Below are positions 53,519 to 63,148 of a DNA stretch of 64,000 bases, piece by piece. Below the pieces are notes generated by a model. That model worked only from the letters and a program-made list of their open reading frames with translations, was not told where the DNA came from and searched no databases. The DNA lies in NCBI GenBank assembly GCA_014695255.1, contig JACJNX010000070.1, positions 1 through 64,000 of the forward strand, written 5' to 3'. Within the stretch, counting starts at the first letter, position 1; every line of letters starts with the position of its first letter. The DNA is from Cyanobacteria bacterium FACHB-63. GTDB lineage: Bacteria > Cyanobacteriota > Cyanobacteriia > Leptolyngbyales > Leptolyngbyaceae. The position numbers and the translations under genes are program-made.

Positions 53519-56401
53519 CCTGGCTATGAAGCATATGGAGAACTCTTGCAGCGCGTTGGAGAAGTTTCACACGCTAGCTGCTTGCTGCTGACAAGTCGCG
53601 AAAAACCCGCAGAGGTGGCAGCATTAGAAGGAGAAAACTTGCCTGTACGATCGTGTATTCTCTCAGGACTTGATCTCCTTGCTGCAAAAAACATTCTCAC
53701 AACCAAGGGACTCTCAGGCGGCCAAGCGGATACTGAAGCCTTGGTGCAAGGTTATCAAGGCAATCCCCTCGCACTGAAGATCGCCTCAACCTCGATCGTG
53801 GATATATTTGAAGGCGATATCCGAGAATTTTTAGATCAAGAAACGATCGTTTTTAATGGCATTCGGAATCTACTCGCTCGTCAAATTAGTAGATGCTCAG
53901 AAATCGAGACTCAAATTATGTATTGGTTGGCAATCAATCGAGAGCCTGTTTCCGTAACTGATTTGCAAACCGATCTTCATCCAACCGTCTCTAGAGCAAG
54001 GTTACTCGAAGCTTTAGAGTCGCTCCGATGGCGATCGTTGATCGAGAAGATCAAGCCACCTTTAATGGAAAAGAATGAGGGTTACTTCATACAGCAACCT
54101 GTCGTGATGGAATACATGACAGACCTGTCAATTGAGCAGATGACCCAAGCGTTGCTGACTGGGCAGGTTGATACCCTGAATCAATATGCACTAATCAAAG
54201 CGCAAGCAAAAGACTACATCCGAGAAAGTCAAATTCGAGTCATTTTAGACCCGATCGCGAACAATCTAAAGCGTCACTTCAACAGCCCAACCAAAATCGA
54301 ACAACACTGTCAGGAACTGCTCCAAACACTCCGCAAGCACTATCAAAATGTTGCAGGCTACGCAGCTGGAAATCTAATTAACTTACTGCGACATTTCAAC
54401 ATTGATCTCACTGGATACGATTTCTCAGAACTCGCGGTTTGGCAGGCTTACCTTCAAGGAGCCAATCTGAATCGAGTGAACTTTAGTCAAGCCGATCTGT
54501 CCTATTCCAGATTTACTAACGCACTGACTAACTCGGTTTGGGTCGAATTTAGCCCAGATGGAACTCACTTAGCCACGAGCGACGCAAATGGATCAATTCG
54601 ACTCTGGAACCCCGACAATGGTCAGGAAATTCTCAGCCTTGAAGGTCATTTGAGTTGGACGTGGGCAGTTCGATTTAGCCCAAAGCGTGACCTGCTTGCC
54701 AGTTGCAGTGGAGATTACACGATTCGCTTGTGGGATACCCACACTGGCTTATATTTACGCACATTGCTCGGTCATACCAGTAGCGTTTGGGCAGTCAGCT
54801 TTAGCCCAGATGGAAAACAGATCGCAAGTTCAAGCTTGGATCAAACGGTCAGAATCTGGGACATTCAGAGTGGGCTGTGTCTCTGTACGATTGAGCAAAC
54901 AGGCGGACGGTCGATCGCTTATAGTCCCGACGGCAAACAGCTTGCGATCGTTCAGCGTGATCAAACGACGATCTCGCTTTGGGACATCGAAAAACAGCAA
55001 ATGACTCAAACTCTCAGCGGTCATACAGATACCATTTGGTCACTCGCATTCAGTCCTGACGGAGCTTTGCTTGCAAGTGGTAGCGAAGACCAAACGGCAA
55101 GACTATGGCGGGTTGAATCGGGAGAGTGCCATGCCATTATACCGAGCCATATGGGATGTATTTGGACTGTTGCCTTCTCGCCAACTGACGCAGTTCTGGG
55201 CTTAGGCGGTGATTATGGTCTCATTACACTGTGGGATTTTAAGCAGCAGGCAGTCCGGCAAACGCTACAAGGGCACAGCGGACATCTTTGGTCAATCTCG
55301 TTTGCGCCAGATGGACAACGCCTAGCAAGTAGTGCTGAAGATCAAACAATCCGATTGTGGCTCGTCAAAGCTGGACAATGCTCAAGAATGCTGCAAGGGT
55401 ATAACAACCGAATTCGAGCAATGGCAATAAACTCCACCGGGCTACTGGCTTGTGCTACCAATGACAGTATTACACTGCGAAATCTTGCAGTTGAACACGG
55501 TGTAACCCATCTGAAGCGTCATGTTGGCGAAGTGTACTCGGTTGCTTTCAGTCCAGATGGGGGCTGGCTTGCAAGCGGCTGTAATGATGGAACTGTGAAA
55601 ATTTGGGATGTTAACACTGCTCATTGCTTACAGTCTTTTCGGGCACATACGGGTCGTATCTTTAAGGTTCTCTTTCATCCCACGCAATCCCTACTGATTA
55701 GCGCTGGATCTGATAGCACCGTTCGGATTTGGGATCTGTCTACTTTTCGATGCTTGTACACGCTGACAGGTCACACTGGATGGATCTTTTCTGCTGCTTT
55801 TAGTCCTGATGGTCAGCATTTGGCAACTGGAAGTGATGGAGAGATCAAATTGTGGGATACAAAAACTTGGCAGTGTCAGATGACGGTGCAAGCTCATCAG
55901 GGTTGGGTATGGGCGTTGGCATTTAATCCAAACAACTGTACGCTAGCGAGTGGTGGATTTGATCAAGTGATTCGGATTTGGGATCTTAACACTGGGCAGT
56001 GTCTACGATCGCTGACTGGACACTCCAAACCCATCTCAGATCTTCTCTACACACCCTCTGGAAAACAACTCCTGAGTTGTGGTCGAGATCAAACAATCAA
56101 GCTTTGGAATTTAGAGATAGGTAACTTCAAAACGCTTGAGGATCATCAAGGATGGGTTTGGTCAATTGGTTTGCTCGATTCGGAAATAAAGCAGCTTCCA
56201 AATCAGACGCTCATCAGTGGTAGCCAAGATGAAACGGTGAAGTTGTGGGATCTTGAAACGGCTGACTGTTTTGAGACATGGCGAGCACCACGCCCTTATG
56301 AATGCATGAACATTAGCAGGGTCACTGGATTAACAGATGCTCAGAAATTTACGCTCAGGATGCTAGGGGCTGTCGAAGGTGAAAGAGTAAACATTGCTTA
56401 A
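53519..56401 (+). pseudogene. 5'-truncated NB-ARC-type NTPase with WD40 repeats
   Basis: The open frame enters directly from the IS end as PGYEAYGELLQRVGEVSHAS, then CLLLTSREKP (the sensor segment of NB-ARC/AP-ATPases), GLSGGQADTEALVQGYQGNPLALKI, a winged-helix part, pentapeptide-like AYLQGANLNRVNFSQADLSYSRF, and about fourteen WD40 blades. The Walker A and B motifs that should precede LLLTSREKP are missing and are not on the far side of the IS. About 955 codons survive uninterrupted, but without nucleotide binding. A TTG at 53546 could restart translation. Intact relatives are STAND-type signalling proteins. Confidence 0.82.
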
Positions 56402-56480
56402 TCTGTGTTTCTTGATTGGGTTCCCTGTAGATCGCCCTCCCTCTGTCTCTGCTGAGAAAGCTGTGGCTGAAGCAATCTCT

Positions 56481-56528
56481 CTACCTGGCTATGATTTGAG
56501 TGAAGTAGTAGGAAAAGGCTGATGCAAG
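56481..56528 (+). repeat. 48-base duplicated upstream segment (copy 1)
   Basis: Matches 57270-57317 at 40 of 48 positions, including the AGGAAAAG ribosome site and the ATGCAAG start. Here the frame after ATG reads only MQVSPQS before a stop, so this is a promoter and start left from a lost relative of the 57311 gene. Confidence 0.7.
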
Positions 56529-56599
56529 TCTCACCCCAATCTTGAGCGAGCCATCGTCAAAATCGAGATAATACAGAAGAAGTCATTGCAGTTGTCGCT

Positions 56600-56860
56600 A
56601 TGCTACAAACATTTAGGGCAGTTCTCAAGGGAAACTCGATCGAGTGGATTGACGAAGCTCCTCAGTTGGGAGATCAGTCGATCGCGGTTCACATCACCGT
56701 ATTGGAAGAAAACGTAGGTTTAGACTCTGCCACTCGTGGTCAGAGAATGGCTGAAGTTTTGGAGAAGCTTGCATCGAATCGCGCCTTCTCAGACGTTGAT
56801 CCCGCAGTTTGGCAGCGTGAGGTGCGTCAAGATCGTTCGATTCCGGGACGAGACGACTAA
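56600..56860 (+). CDS. VapB-like antitoxin
   Basis: The 86-residue protein starts MLQTFRAVLKGNSIEWIDEAPQ with an AbrB/MraZ-like strand pattern, followed by VHITVLEE and a helical acidic tail. Its TAA overlaps the ATG of the PIN toxin gene (TAATG), the usual coupling of type II toxin-antitoxin pairs. It would bind and neutralise the VapC toxin and repress the operon. It lies within the integrated element, where it may stabilise inheritance. Confidence 0.8.
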   Translation: MLQTFRAVLKGNSIEWIDEAPQLGDQSIAVHITVLEENVGLDSATRGQRMAEVLEKLASNRAFSDVDPAVWQREVRQDRSIPGRDD

Positions 56861-57234
56861 TGCTTCTCGACAGCAACATTATTATTTACGCCATTCAGCC
56901 CGAAAATATTCAGCTTCGGCAATTCATTGCGGATCATACCCCCACTGTATCTGCACTAAGTTATGTTGAGGTACTTGGCTACCACCGCTTAACTGAGGCA
57001 GACCGCACAGATCTGGAGGAGTTCTTTCGCATTGCTTCAATGTTACCCATCACTCAGCCGATCTTGGAACAAGCCGTAGCACTCCGCCAAGTCCGAAGAA
57101 TGTCTCTCGGAGATTCGATTATTGCTGCAACTGCCCTCGTTCATAATTTAACGTTAGTGACGAGAAATACGAGCGATTTTCAATGGATTCAACACATTCG
57201 GTTGCTCAACCCATTTGAAGCAGATACAGAATAA
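56860..57234 (+). CDS. vapC: PIN-domain ribonuclease toxin VapC
   Basis: The 124-residue PIN protein has the four acidic residues of the active site: Asp4 (MLLDSNIIIYA), Glu37 (SYVEVLG), Asp85 (MSLGDSIIAATAL) and Asp106 (NTSDF). VapC toxins cut tRNA or rRNA. Overlap with the antitoxin gene and location in a mobile element support a functional addiction module. Confidence 0.9.
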   Translation: MLLDSNIIIYAIQPENIQLRQFIADHTPTVSALSYVEVLGYHRLTEADRTDLEEFFRIASMLPITQPILEQAVALRQVRRMSLGDSIIAATALVHNLTLVTRNTSDFQWIQHIRLLNPFEADTE

Positions 57235-57269
57235 GTGGTGTGATCACACTAACTTTGAGCGAGATCGCT

Positions 57270-57317
57270 CCACCTCGCTATAATTTAGGTGAAGCAGGAG
57301 GAAAAGACTGATGCAAG
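57270..57317 (+). repeat. 48-base duplicated upstream segment (copy 2)
   Basis: Partner of 56481-56528; includes AGGAGGAAAAG and the start ATGCAAG of the intact gene at 57311. Confidence 0.7.
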
Positions 57318-57703
57318 CCTCATCTGAGCAACTTCTAAACGCGATCGCACAAATGCCCCAACCCGAATTAGAGGCATTTGTTGAGCAGGTGTTAAAACTG
57401 CGTGCCCAACGTCAAGCACCCAGCGTTTCTTCTGCGGAATCCGAATTGCTGCTCAAAATTAATCAAGCCATTCCTGCGGATCTTCAGCATCGATTTAACG
57501 AACTTGTTGCCAAACGTCAAGCCCTCACATTGACTGAAGCAGAACACACAGAACTGATTCAACTGGGCGATCGCATCGAACAACTCGACGCGGAGCGCAT
57601 CGAACATTTAGCAGCGTTGGCAAAATTACGGAATCGATCGTTGAGAGAGATCATGCAAGATTTAGGAATTCAACCGCCCGCCTGTGTAAGTGCGATCGTG
57701 TGA
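57311..57703 (+). CDS. Helical hypothetical protein coupled to HNH nuclease
   Basis: The 130-residue protein is almost wholly alpha-helical: SSEQLLNAIAQMPQPELEAFVEQVLKLRAQRQ, then HRFNELVAKRQALTLTEAEHTELIQLGDRIEQLDAERIEHLAALAKL. AGGAGG precedes the ATG. The stop overlaps the GTG start of the HNH gene (GTGA), so the two are translated together. Small helical partners of this kind are often paired with HNH proteins in cyanobacteria. A broken copy of the same upstream segment lies before vapBC. Confidence 0.75.
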   Translation: MQASSEQLLNAIAQMPQPELEAFVEQVLKLRAQRQAPSVSSAESELLLKINQAIPADLQHRFNELVAKRQALTLTEAEHTELIQLGDRIEQLDAERIEHLAALAKLRNRSLREIMQDLGIQPPACVSAIV

Positions 57704-58122
57704 CCGCTCAACAGCGACGCTTGGTGATCGATCGAGCCAAGGGTTGTTGCGAATACTGCGTAAGCCAGATGAACTTTGCTACGCAGTCTTTTTCGGTTGA
57801 ACACATTTTACCTCGTGCTAAAGGCGGCTTATCAGAACTGGAAAATTTAGCGTTGTCCTGTCAGGGCTGTAATAATCACAAATCCACGAAGATCGAAGGG
57901 TTTGACCCTGTTGCCAAACAAACGGTTTCACTCTTTCGTCCCAGAGTGCAGCAATGGCGCGACCACTTTGCTTGGAACGAAGATTATACGATCGTCATTG
58001 GGACAACCTCAACAGGTCGCGCCACCGTCAACGAGCTAAATCTGAATCGCTTAGGCTTGATCAACCTTCGACGTGTTCTCTTCGCATCCGGTGAACATCC
58101 CCCCAGCGATACGCTACCTTAG
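57700..58122 (+). CDS. HNH endonuclease
   Basis: The GTG start overlaps the previous stop. The 140-residue protein has zinc-type cysteines CCEYC and CQGCN, and the HNH core VEHILPRAKGGLSELENLALSCQGCNNHKS. HNH nucleases nick or cut DNA; this compact form with an adjacent helical protein has no established role. It is the last plus-strand gene before the mobilisation module. Confidence 0.9.
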   Translation: MTAQQRRLVIDRAKGCCEYCVSQMNFATQSFSVEHILPRAKGGLSELENLALSCQGCNNHKSTKIEGFDPVAKQTVSLFRPRVQQWRDHFAWNEDYTIVIGTTSTGRATVNELNLNRLGLINLRRVLFASGEHPPSDTLP

Positions 58123-58142
58123 CGAAGACAATTCAGTTAAAT

Positions 58143-58613
58143 CTATCGAATCTGTTGACGGCTGCGATCGCGTTGTCGTTGTCTCTGCTTTTGAGATTTT
58201 TGCGATCGCTGATTCTCCCGATACGCTGCCTGAAGCGTCAGTTTGACATAACTGCGCGTTTTCTCAATTCCTTGCTCCTCCTGCAACCATTGAACATACG
58301 GACTCTGCCAGAGCAACTGTCTAACCTGCTGGAAATTATTGCGGGAAGTCACCCCAGCGTTTTGTCCTTCTGTTAATGCAAGTTGAGCCACGATTAAGTC
58401 TTGTTTGACGGGATTCTTTTCCTGGATTTGGTCGCTGTACGCTTGCCAGGATTTCAACTGCCTTGGCGGAGTTCCGCTTTCTTTTGGGTCTGATGCGGTT
58501 GATTGGGCTGATTGAGATTGAAGGTTGTTGCTGGCAGTAGGCGCAACATTAGAACGATCGTGCATCCGGTCGAGATCGCGAACAGCGCCATCAGCCCGTA
58601 AATCTTGAGCCAA
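58143..58613 (-). CDS. Hypothetical protein at the end of the mobilisation operon
   Basis: The 156-residue frame overlaps the preceding gene by 160 bases. It is Gln/Ser/Arg-rich with SWQAYSDQIQEKNPVKQDLIVAQLALTEGQNAG, SPYVQWLQEEQGIEKTRSYVKLTLQAAYRENQ and a very basic tail (QKQRQRQRDRSRQQ). Such basic C-termini occur in relaxase accessory proteins. Either it is a separate gene with a start inside the overlap, or the two frames were one protein before a frameshift. Confidence 0.55.
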   Translation of the reverse strand: MAQDLRADGAVRDLDRMHDRSNVAPTASNNLQSQSAQSTASDPKESGTPPRQLKSWQAYSDQIQEKNPVKQDLIVAQLALTEGQNAGVTSRNNFQQVRQLLWQSPYVQWLQEEQGIEKTRSYVKLTLQAAYRENQRSQKSQKQRQRQRDRSRQQIR

Positions 58614-59107
58614 TTGAGCTTGATCGGAACGGGTTGCTGAAGTACGTTCACTCGTTCCGTGATTTGGTCTAACTGTTTCTGCTGCTCGGTTATCTGAGTC
58701 TTGCCCTGCTCGATCAATTGTTGAAGTGTCGGAATCGCTTTCTGTAGCACTGTGGCACTCTCCTGAAATTCCTCCAGAATCAGATTCACTTGGGGAATCG
58801 TCTGCTGAAATCGCTGGTTCAGGGTGGTGATCTGCTGATTCAACTGTTGAAATTGCGATCGATTCTCTTGCTGGAATTTCTCTAGCTGTGGCTGAAGCTG
58901 ACTCTCCGGGGTCAAATTCCGCACCGCTTCGACCAACGCTTGCACAGGTTTCACTTGGCTCTCTAGTTGCTGCAAGAGTTCCAGACTGGTGATCAGCGAT
59001 CGTAGCGGAATTTCCGAGGGTGTCACTTCCTGCTGTAATGAATTCTCCTGCAATGGATTCGATTGCATCATCTTCTCTTTGGCACGTTGTCGAATTTGAT
59101 CATTCAT
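58454..59107 (-). CDS. Coiled-coil membrane protein of the mobilisation operon
   Basis: The 217-residue protein has a long Gln-rich coiled coil (about 30-165) and one membrane helix near the C-terminus (IYGLMALFAISTGCTIVLMLRLLP). The start overlaps the relaxase stop by eight bases. Layout and position resemble MobB-type accessory proteins that anchor the relaxosome to the membrane. The final part overlaps the next gene. Confidence 0.65.
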   Translation of the reverse strand: MNDQIRQRAKEKMMQSNPLQENSLQQEVTPSEIPLRSLITSLELLQQLESQVKPVQALVEAVRNLTPESQLQPQLEKFQQENRSQFQQLNQQITTLNQRFQQTIPQVNLILEEFQESATVLQKAIPTLQQLIEQGKTQITEQQKQLDQITERVNVLQQPVPIKLNWLKIYGLMALFAISTGCTIVLMLRLLPATTFNLNQPNQPHQTQKKAELRQGS

Positions 59108-59864
59108 AATTCATCTCCAATTGACTGTGAACTCGGCTCCAGGTGTAGCGTTTTCCCAGTTTGTAGCCTGGAAATGCCACTTTGTTGAGCTTGTATGAAA
59201 TGCCTGCAATGCCAGACTGGATTTGACGCAGCCGGACTGCTACACCCAGTTGGGCTAACTGATTCTGAAATTGTTCGATCGTGGTCGCCGTTGATAGTGC
59301 TTCACCGATCGCGACCTGCAACATCGCTCGAACGCTCGGCTCTCCGGTGCGGTGAAACTGTCGAATCTCTCCAACCGAAGCAGGCTTGATCTTAACCTCC
59401 CAACTTGGCGGTATCGATCGCAGTTGGTAGTCCTGCTCTAATTGGCGGAGAACTTGTTGCGCTTTATGGTAGTCGAGCCAAGTTTCGACAGTTGTGCCAT
59501 CGAGCCGCAAACGGGACACGACTAAATGAATGTGATCGTGCTGGGTATCGGTATGCCTCACCGCAATGAACTGATTGTTAGTAAAGCCCATTGCGGTCAG
59601 GTAGTCAGTTGCGATCGCATTCCACGTTGCATCATCCAAATTGCGCCCAACCTCGACGCTGAGACTGGTATGGCAAACTACTGCCTGCGTCACTTTCTGC
59701 GGCGATCGTCGCTCCTGGCGTTGCACCCCTAAATCAAATTCGCGCTGGAGTTCTGCTACGGTTGCACCCTCCATATTTCCGCCAATTCGTTCCGCCCCTG
59801 CTTTGCTCAAGACATAGCGCAAGCAGCCGGAGAAATTTTGTCCTTTTGTGATGTTGGCAAGCAT
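59100..59864 (-). CDS. MOB-family relaxase (MobA/VirD2-like)
   Basis: The 254-residue protein starts MLANITKGQNFSGCLRYVLSKAGAERIGGNM and carries the metal-binding triad region RHTDTQHDHIHLVVSR (His104, His109, His111, His113), typical of MOBP relaxases; Tyr18 in LRYVLS is a candidate catalytic tyrosine. Relaxases nick at oriT and lead transfer. The protein is short, holding essentially the nuclease domain. It follows the MobC-like gene by 2 bases and heads the accessory genes. Confidence 0.88.
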   Translation of the reverse strand: MLANITKGQNFSGCLRYVLSKAGAERIGGNMEGATVAELQREFDLGVQRQERRSPQKVTQAVVCHTSLSVEVGRNLDDATWNAIATDYLTAMGFTNNQFIAVRHTDTQHDHIHLVVSRLRLDGTTVETWLDYHKAQQVLRQLEQDYQLRSIPPSWEVKIKPASVGEIRQFHRTGEPSVRAMLQVAIGEALSTATTIEQFQNQLAQLGVAVRLRQIQSGIAGISYKLNKVAFPGYKLGKRYTWSRVHSQLEMNYE

Positions 59865-59866
59865 GA

Positions 59867-60250
59867 TTAGCGATCCTTTGTGTGAGGTGAATCGCGGTTG
59901 TGCTGAATTTCGTGATGCAGTCCTGACTCAGTGGAACGAATACCCGAAATCTCTGCCCGGATTTGGTGCAGCAGTTTGAGCAGTTCATTAATCCATTGCT
60001 GAGTTTCAAAATCTGTCTGTGACGATTGCTGAGCCAGAGTAATGCTGAGTTTATGAAGTTCTGCATAGGTCGAGATGGCAACGTCTGTCACCACGACAGG
60101 AAGCGTCTTTCCAAAACAAGCGGAGCGAATGTAGCGGCTCATCGACATTCCTGCTTGTTCGGAGAGAGTTTCAAGCTGTGATCGCTCTTCAGGGGATAAG
60201 CGAATTTCAACCCGATAACGAGTTGAAGTGCTGGACTGGGGTGAAGTCAT
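59867..60250 (-). CDS. MobC-like relaxosome accessory protein
   Basis: The start at 60250 (MTSPQSSTSTRYRVEIRLSPEERSQLETLSEQAGMSMSRYIRSACFG) gives a 127-residue protein with a ribbon-helix-helix N-terminus and a helical tail; the open frame upstream is not protein-like. MobC-type proteins bind oriT and help the relaxase. The oriT is expected in the 180 bases between this gene and the divergent parM-like gene. Confidence 0.8.
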   Translation of the reverse strand: MTSPQSSTSTRYRVEIRLSPEERSQLETLSEQAGMSMSRYIRSACFGKTLPVVVTDVAISTYAELHKLSITLAQQSSQTDFETQQWINELLKLLHQIRAEISGIRSTESGLHHEIQHNRDSPHTKDR

Positions 60251-60431
60251 AAGAATTTTTCCGGACGTTGAGTTTGCTTGCTGATAAATTATGCGGTATA
60301 TTGTCAGCATATCATCCGCAAACGTCATTGAACTCGATGAGATTCCGAAAATAACTCAGCATAATTCAGCACAAGGGCTAGACGCTACAAAACACGGGTT
60401 CAATGGCGCTCACACAAAGGAAGAATGAATC

Positions 60432-61517
60432 ATGTTAATTGCTTCACTTGATTTAGGCAGTTCGCTCACTAAAAGCTTCTACATCCGCGACAGAATGCCT
60501 TGTCCGCTAGTGATGGAACCGGAAATCGCCTGGGTGCAATCTGAGCTTTTGGGGAAATACCAAAGCGTGAATCACGATGCTCAACCGGAAAAGGTCGCCT
60601 GGGTACAGTTAGGGGATGAGATGGCAGCCGTTGGGCAATTTGCTCAAGGCTTTTCTGGCGACAACGGACTGATCGAGCGCAAAGAACGACGTGCCATCTA
60701 TAAGGTGTTAGCACTGTTAGGGGCTGTGCGAGAAAAACTTCAGTTGCCCACTACAACTACAGCAACGGTTGCGCTGATGCTGCCTGTGACTGAGTTTAGC
60801 GATCGCCAAAAACTCCAATCTGCGATCGCGGAATCTGCTCAGAATTTCATCTTCCGAGGACAACCGCTCTCAATTTCATTTGACAAGCTGCAAATTCTGC
60901 CCGAAGGATTCGGCTTGTTCCTGACCAAACGAGGTGAACTAATCAAGCGAGGCGTGAATCCCAAAAATCGCACCATCATCGTTCTGATGTTTGGGCATCG
61001 CAACCTGAGTATTCTGAGATTTCAGAATGGAGTTCTCCAAAGCAACTCTCGCAGTGACGGACCTGGATTTCTTCATGCCGTAGAAGTTGCAGCTTCGCTC
61101 AAGGGTTTGTCAACTACTACGCCGCATCTCATTGAAACGATCGCGCTCAATCAGCCCACGCTGCGAGTCGCAGGACAACTAATTCCGATGGACATGAAAG
61201 AAATTAATGGGACTGCTCGTGAAAGCTACTGGAAGCAAGTCAAAAGCTATCTTGAAAATCATTTGCCGGGAGGCAACTATGATGTGATCGTGGCAGGAGG
61301 CGCGGCTACAGTCATGCAATCAGAATTGATGGAGCTTTTTAGTGTGATGGGACTAACCAACCGAATTAGCTTTGGCGAAATTCTGCAACACCAACTGACG
61401 GCAGTGCTGCATGATGATCCTGATCTCTGTCAGCAATCGTCGCTGATTCCTCGCATGACCGATGCCTACGCAGTGTTCGGCGCACTCTGGGCAGCCCATC
61501 AACAAACTGCCGCTTAA
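60432..61517 (+). CDS. ParM/StbA-like actin-family plasmid segregation protein
   Basis: The 361-residue protein has the actin-fold phosphate loop ASLDLGSSLTKSFY at the N-terminus, a second phosphate segment IIVLMFGHRNLSILR, and the adenosine motif VIVAGGAATVM. ParM-type actins form filaments that push plasmid copies apart. Divergent from the mobilisation genes, it suggests the island derives from, or still cycles as, a plasmid-like form. The gene at 61534 is a candidate adaptor (ParR role). Confidence 0.85.
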   Translation: MLIASLDLGSSLTKSFYIRDRMPCPLVMEPEIAWVQSELLGKYQSVNHDAQPEKVAWVQLGDEMAAVGQFAQGFSGDNGLIERKERRAIYKVLALLGAVREKLQLPTTTTATVALMLPVTEFSDRQKLQSAIAESAQNFIFRGQPLSISFDKLQILPEGFGLFLTKRGELIKRGVNPKNRTIIVLMFGHRNLSILRFQNGVLQSNSRSDGPGFLHAVEVAASLKGLSTTTPHLIETIALNQPTLRVAGQLIPMDMKEINGTARESYWKQVKSYLENHLPGGNYDVIVAGGAATVMQSELMELFSVMGLTNRISFGEILQHQLTAVLHDDPDLCQQSSLIPRMTDAYAVFGALWAAHQQTAA

Positions 61518-61533
61518 CCTGTTGGAGTGACCT

Positions 61534-62004
61534 ATGCCCAGACCCCCGAAAAAGACCACGGATGCCACCCCGAAATACACCTCGAAGGAGCGTGTCCGGT
61601 TCATCTTTGAACCTGATCGCAATTCTCCAAATGGGCAGACTTACTCCTGGCTGATCCACACGACCTACGATGGCAAAGAAAAAGCTGCCTCTGCCACGCG
61701 ATCGTTCTGGATGCCGTTTGCTGCCCGTGACAGCGGCAAATACTCGGAAGCAGAGTTACAAGAATTGGCGAAACAGTGCATCTGGCGACTCGAAGAGCAA
61801 ATTCAGTTCATCCGCGAAAACTTCGGGGTAGACGTACCTGCTCGTCAAGTAATTGCTTCGCCTCCGGCAACCTCATCTACCGCAGAGAATGGTGCAGGGT
61901 CATCGACCTCCGAACCACAGACTGAGCAAGAACGCTTTTTCAATGATCTCGATCTCAGCATGGACGACAATATGTTGGGCGACATCGGCGACGCATTAAG
62001 TTAG
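61534..62004 (+). CDS. Hypothetical protein after the parM-like gene
   Basis: The 156-residue protein begins with a Lys/Pro-rich tail ([23 protein letters not shown]), a middle with [28 protein letters not shown] and a helix [14 protein letters not shown], and ends in a Ser/Thr linker and an acidic peptide ([21 protein letters not shown]). AGTGACC precedes the ATG, 16 bases after parM. The acidic C-terminus resembles single-strand-binding-type or adaptor tails. By position it may be the ParM partner; no homology is claimed. Confidence 0.6.
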   Translation: MPRPPKKTTDATPKYTSKERVRFIFEPDRNSPNGQTYSWLIHTTYDGKEKAASATRSFWMPFAARDSGKYSEAELQELAKQCIWRLEEQIQFIRENFGVDVPARQVIASPPATSSTAENGAGSSTSEPQTEQERFFNDLDLSMDDNMLGDIGDALS

Positions 62005-62017
62005 GAGTTCGCAAATC

Positions 62018-62854
62018 GTGGCAAATCCAGATGATGATGAGTTAGATAGCGATGGGGATGGACTCACGAATCGAGAAGAACGAATCGCGGGAACCAGCCC
62101 CTACAGCAGTGACACAGATCTCGACGGTATAGACGACGCAACGGATATGGCAACTGGCAACCCCTTAGACTCAAATCCCAACACTCCACGCGACCCCGAA
62201 ACCGATAAGGCGAGGTTGATGCGCGAGCAATATTTGTCGTTTGCGAAATCAGTTCTCAGCGATGCGACTCTCAGTTATTCCGCACTGTATGAGCGGTATG
62301 CCAGCGATCGTGCCGACATCCAACAATCAGCGCGATCGCTTGACCAATCCGTTGCTACGGCTGCCCTAAAAGCAGGCCTCGATGCCAAAACCACGATTCA
62401 ACTTCTGGCACAAGGACCGAAAACTCAATATCAAACCCAGAGTCTGGACGCTGACGCGAAGAAAGCTGCTCTTCCTGGCATTCTGAAATATTCACAATCC
62501 ACGGTGGAAGCGATTCAACGTCAGCGATATACCGAGTATGCGATCGCAGTCACCGGACGGCAATGGACGTACCCCGATTTGTATCGAGAACACATCAGCA
62601 ATGATCTGATCGCAATTCAACTCGATCAGCGAGTGGCAGCGGCGGCTCTTCGTGCAGGAGAATCCCCAGAAGCGGTAACTTCCCTGCTTCAGCAAGGACC
62701 ATACTCTCAATTCCAGGTCGGACTCAAGCAGGTCAACCCTGCTGTGATCGAACAATACGGCAGAGGCACAGTTGCCCAAGTTCAGGAGATTCAATCCCTC
62801 CGACCACCAACCCCTGAACGGACTCGGCAACGCCCGAAAGACCTCGAACGATAA
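62018..62854 (+). CDS. Calcium-binding-repeat protein with tandem helical domains
   Basis: The GTG start at 62018 follows GGAG. The 278-residue protein opens with two thrombospondin type 3-like loops ([12 protein letters not shown] and [12 protein letters not shown]) that should bind calcium. Two related helical units of about 90 residues follow: [20 protein letters not shown]...[24 protein letters not shown] and [20 protein letters not shown]...[24 protein letters not shown]. There is no signal peptide, unusual for such calcium loops. It lies in the plasmid-type gene string; function unknown. Confidence 0.65.
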   Translation: MANPDDDELDSDGDGLTNREERIAGTSPYSSDTDLDGIDDATDMATGNPLDSNPNTPRDPETDKARLMREQYLSFAKSVLSDATLSYSALYERYASDRADIQQSARSLDQSVATAALKAGLDAKTTIQLLAQGPKTQYQTQSLDADAKKAALPGILKYSQSTVEAIQRQRYTEYAIAVTGRQWTYPDLYREHISNDLIAIQLDQRVAAAALRAGESPEAVTSLLQQGPYSQFQVGLKQVNPAVIEQYGRGTVAQVQEIQSLRPPTPERTRQRPKDLER

Positions 62855-62872
62855 CCTTAACCAAATCGAATC

Positions 62873-63139
62873 ATGGATAACATTCTTCAGAAGCGCCTGG
62901 ACTACCTCGCGCTCGTTTCAAGCTACGCATCTGCGTTGCCCCAAGACTATCAACCCAAAACCGTTGAGATCTTTTGCAACGGTTACCGCGTTTTACGAAT
63001 CACTGATGGCACTCAGATTGAAATGCTGTCTGACGATCCAGAATTACTCGAAGTGCATTGGGATGGCGAAGTTGTACAAGCTCGAACCGCTGAGGGTGCA
63101 ATTTTGGTTGATCGCTTGCCTGCCGATCATCAAAGCTAA
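62873..63139 (+). CDS. Small hypothetical protein
   Basis: The 88-residue acidic protein reads MDNILQKRLDYLALVSSYAS, then VEIFCNGYRVLRITDGTQIEMLSDDPELLEVHWDGEVV. It follows the previous gene by 18 bases and precedes the next by 9, so it belongs to one transcript with them. It is typical of small conserved plasmid proteins; no domain is recognised. Confidence 0.55.
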   Translation: MDNILQKRLDYLALVSSYASALPQDYQPKTVEIFCNGYRVLRITDGTQIEMLSDDPELLEVHWDGEVVQARTAEGAILVDRLPADHQS

Positions 63140-63148
63140 TACTCAGCT

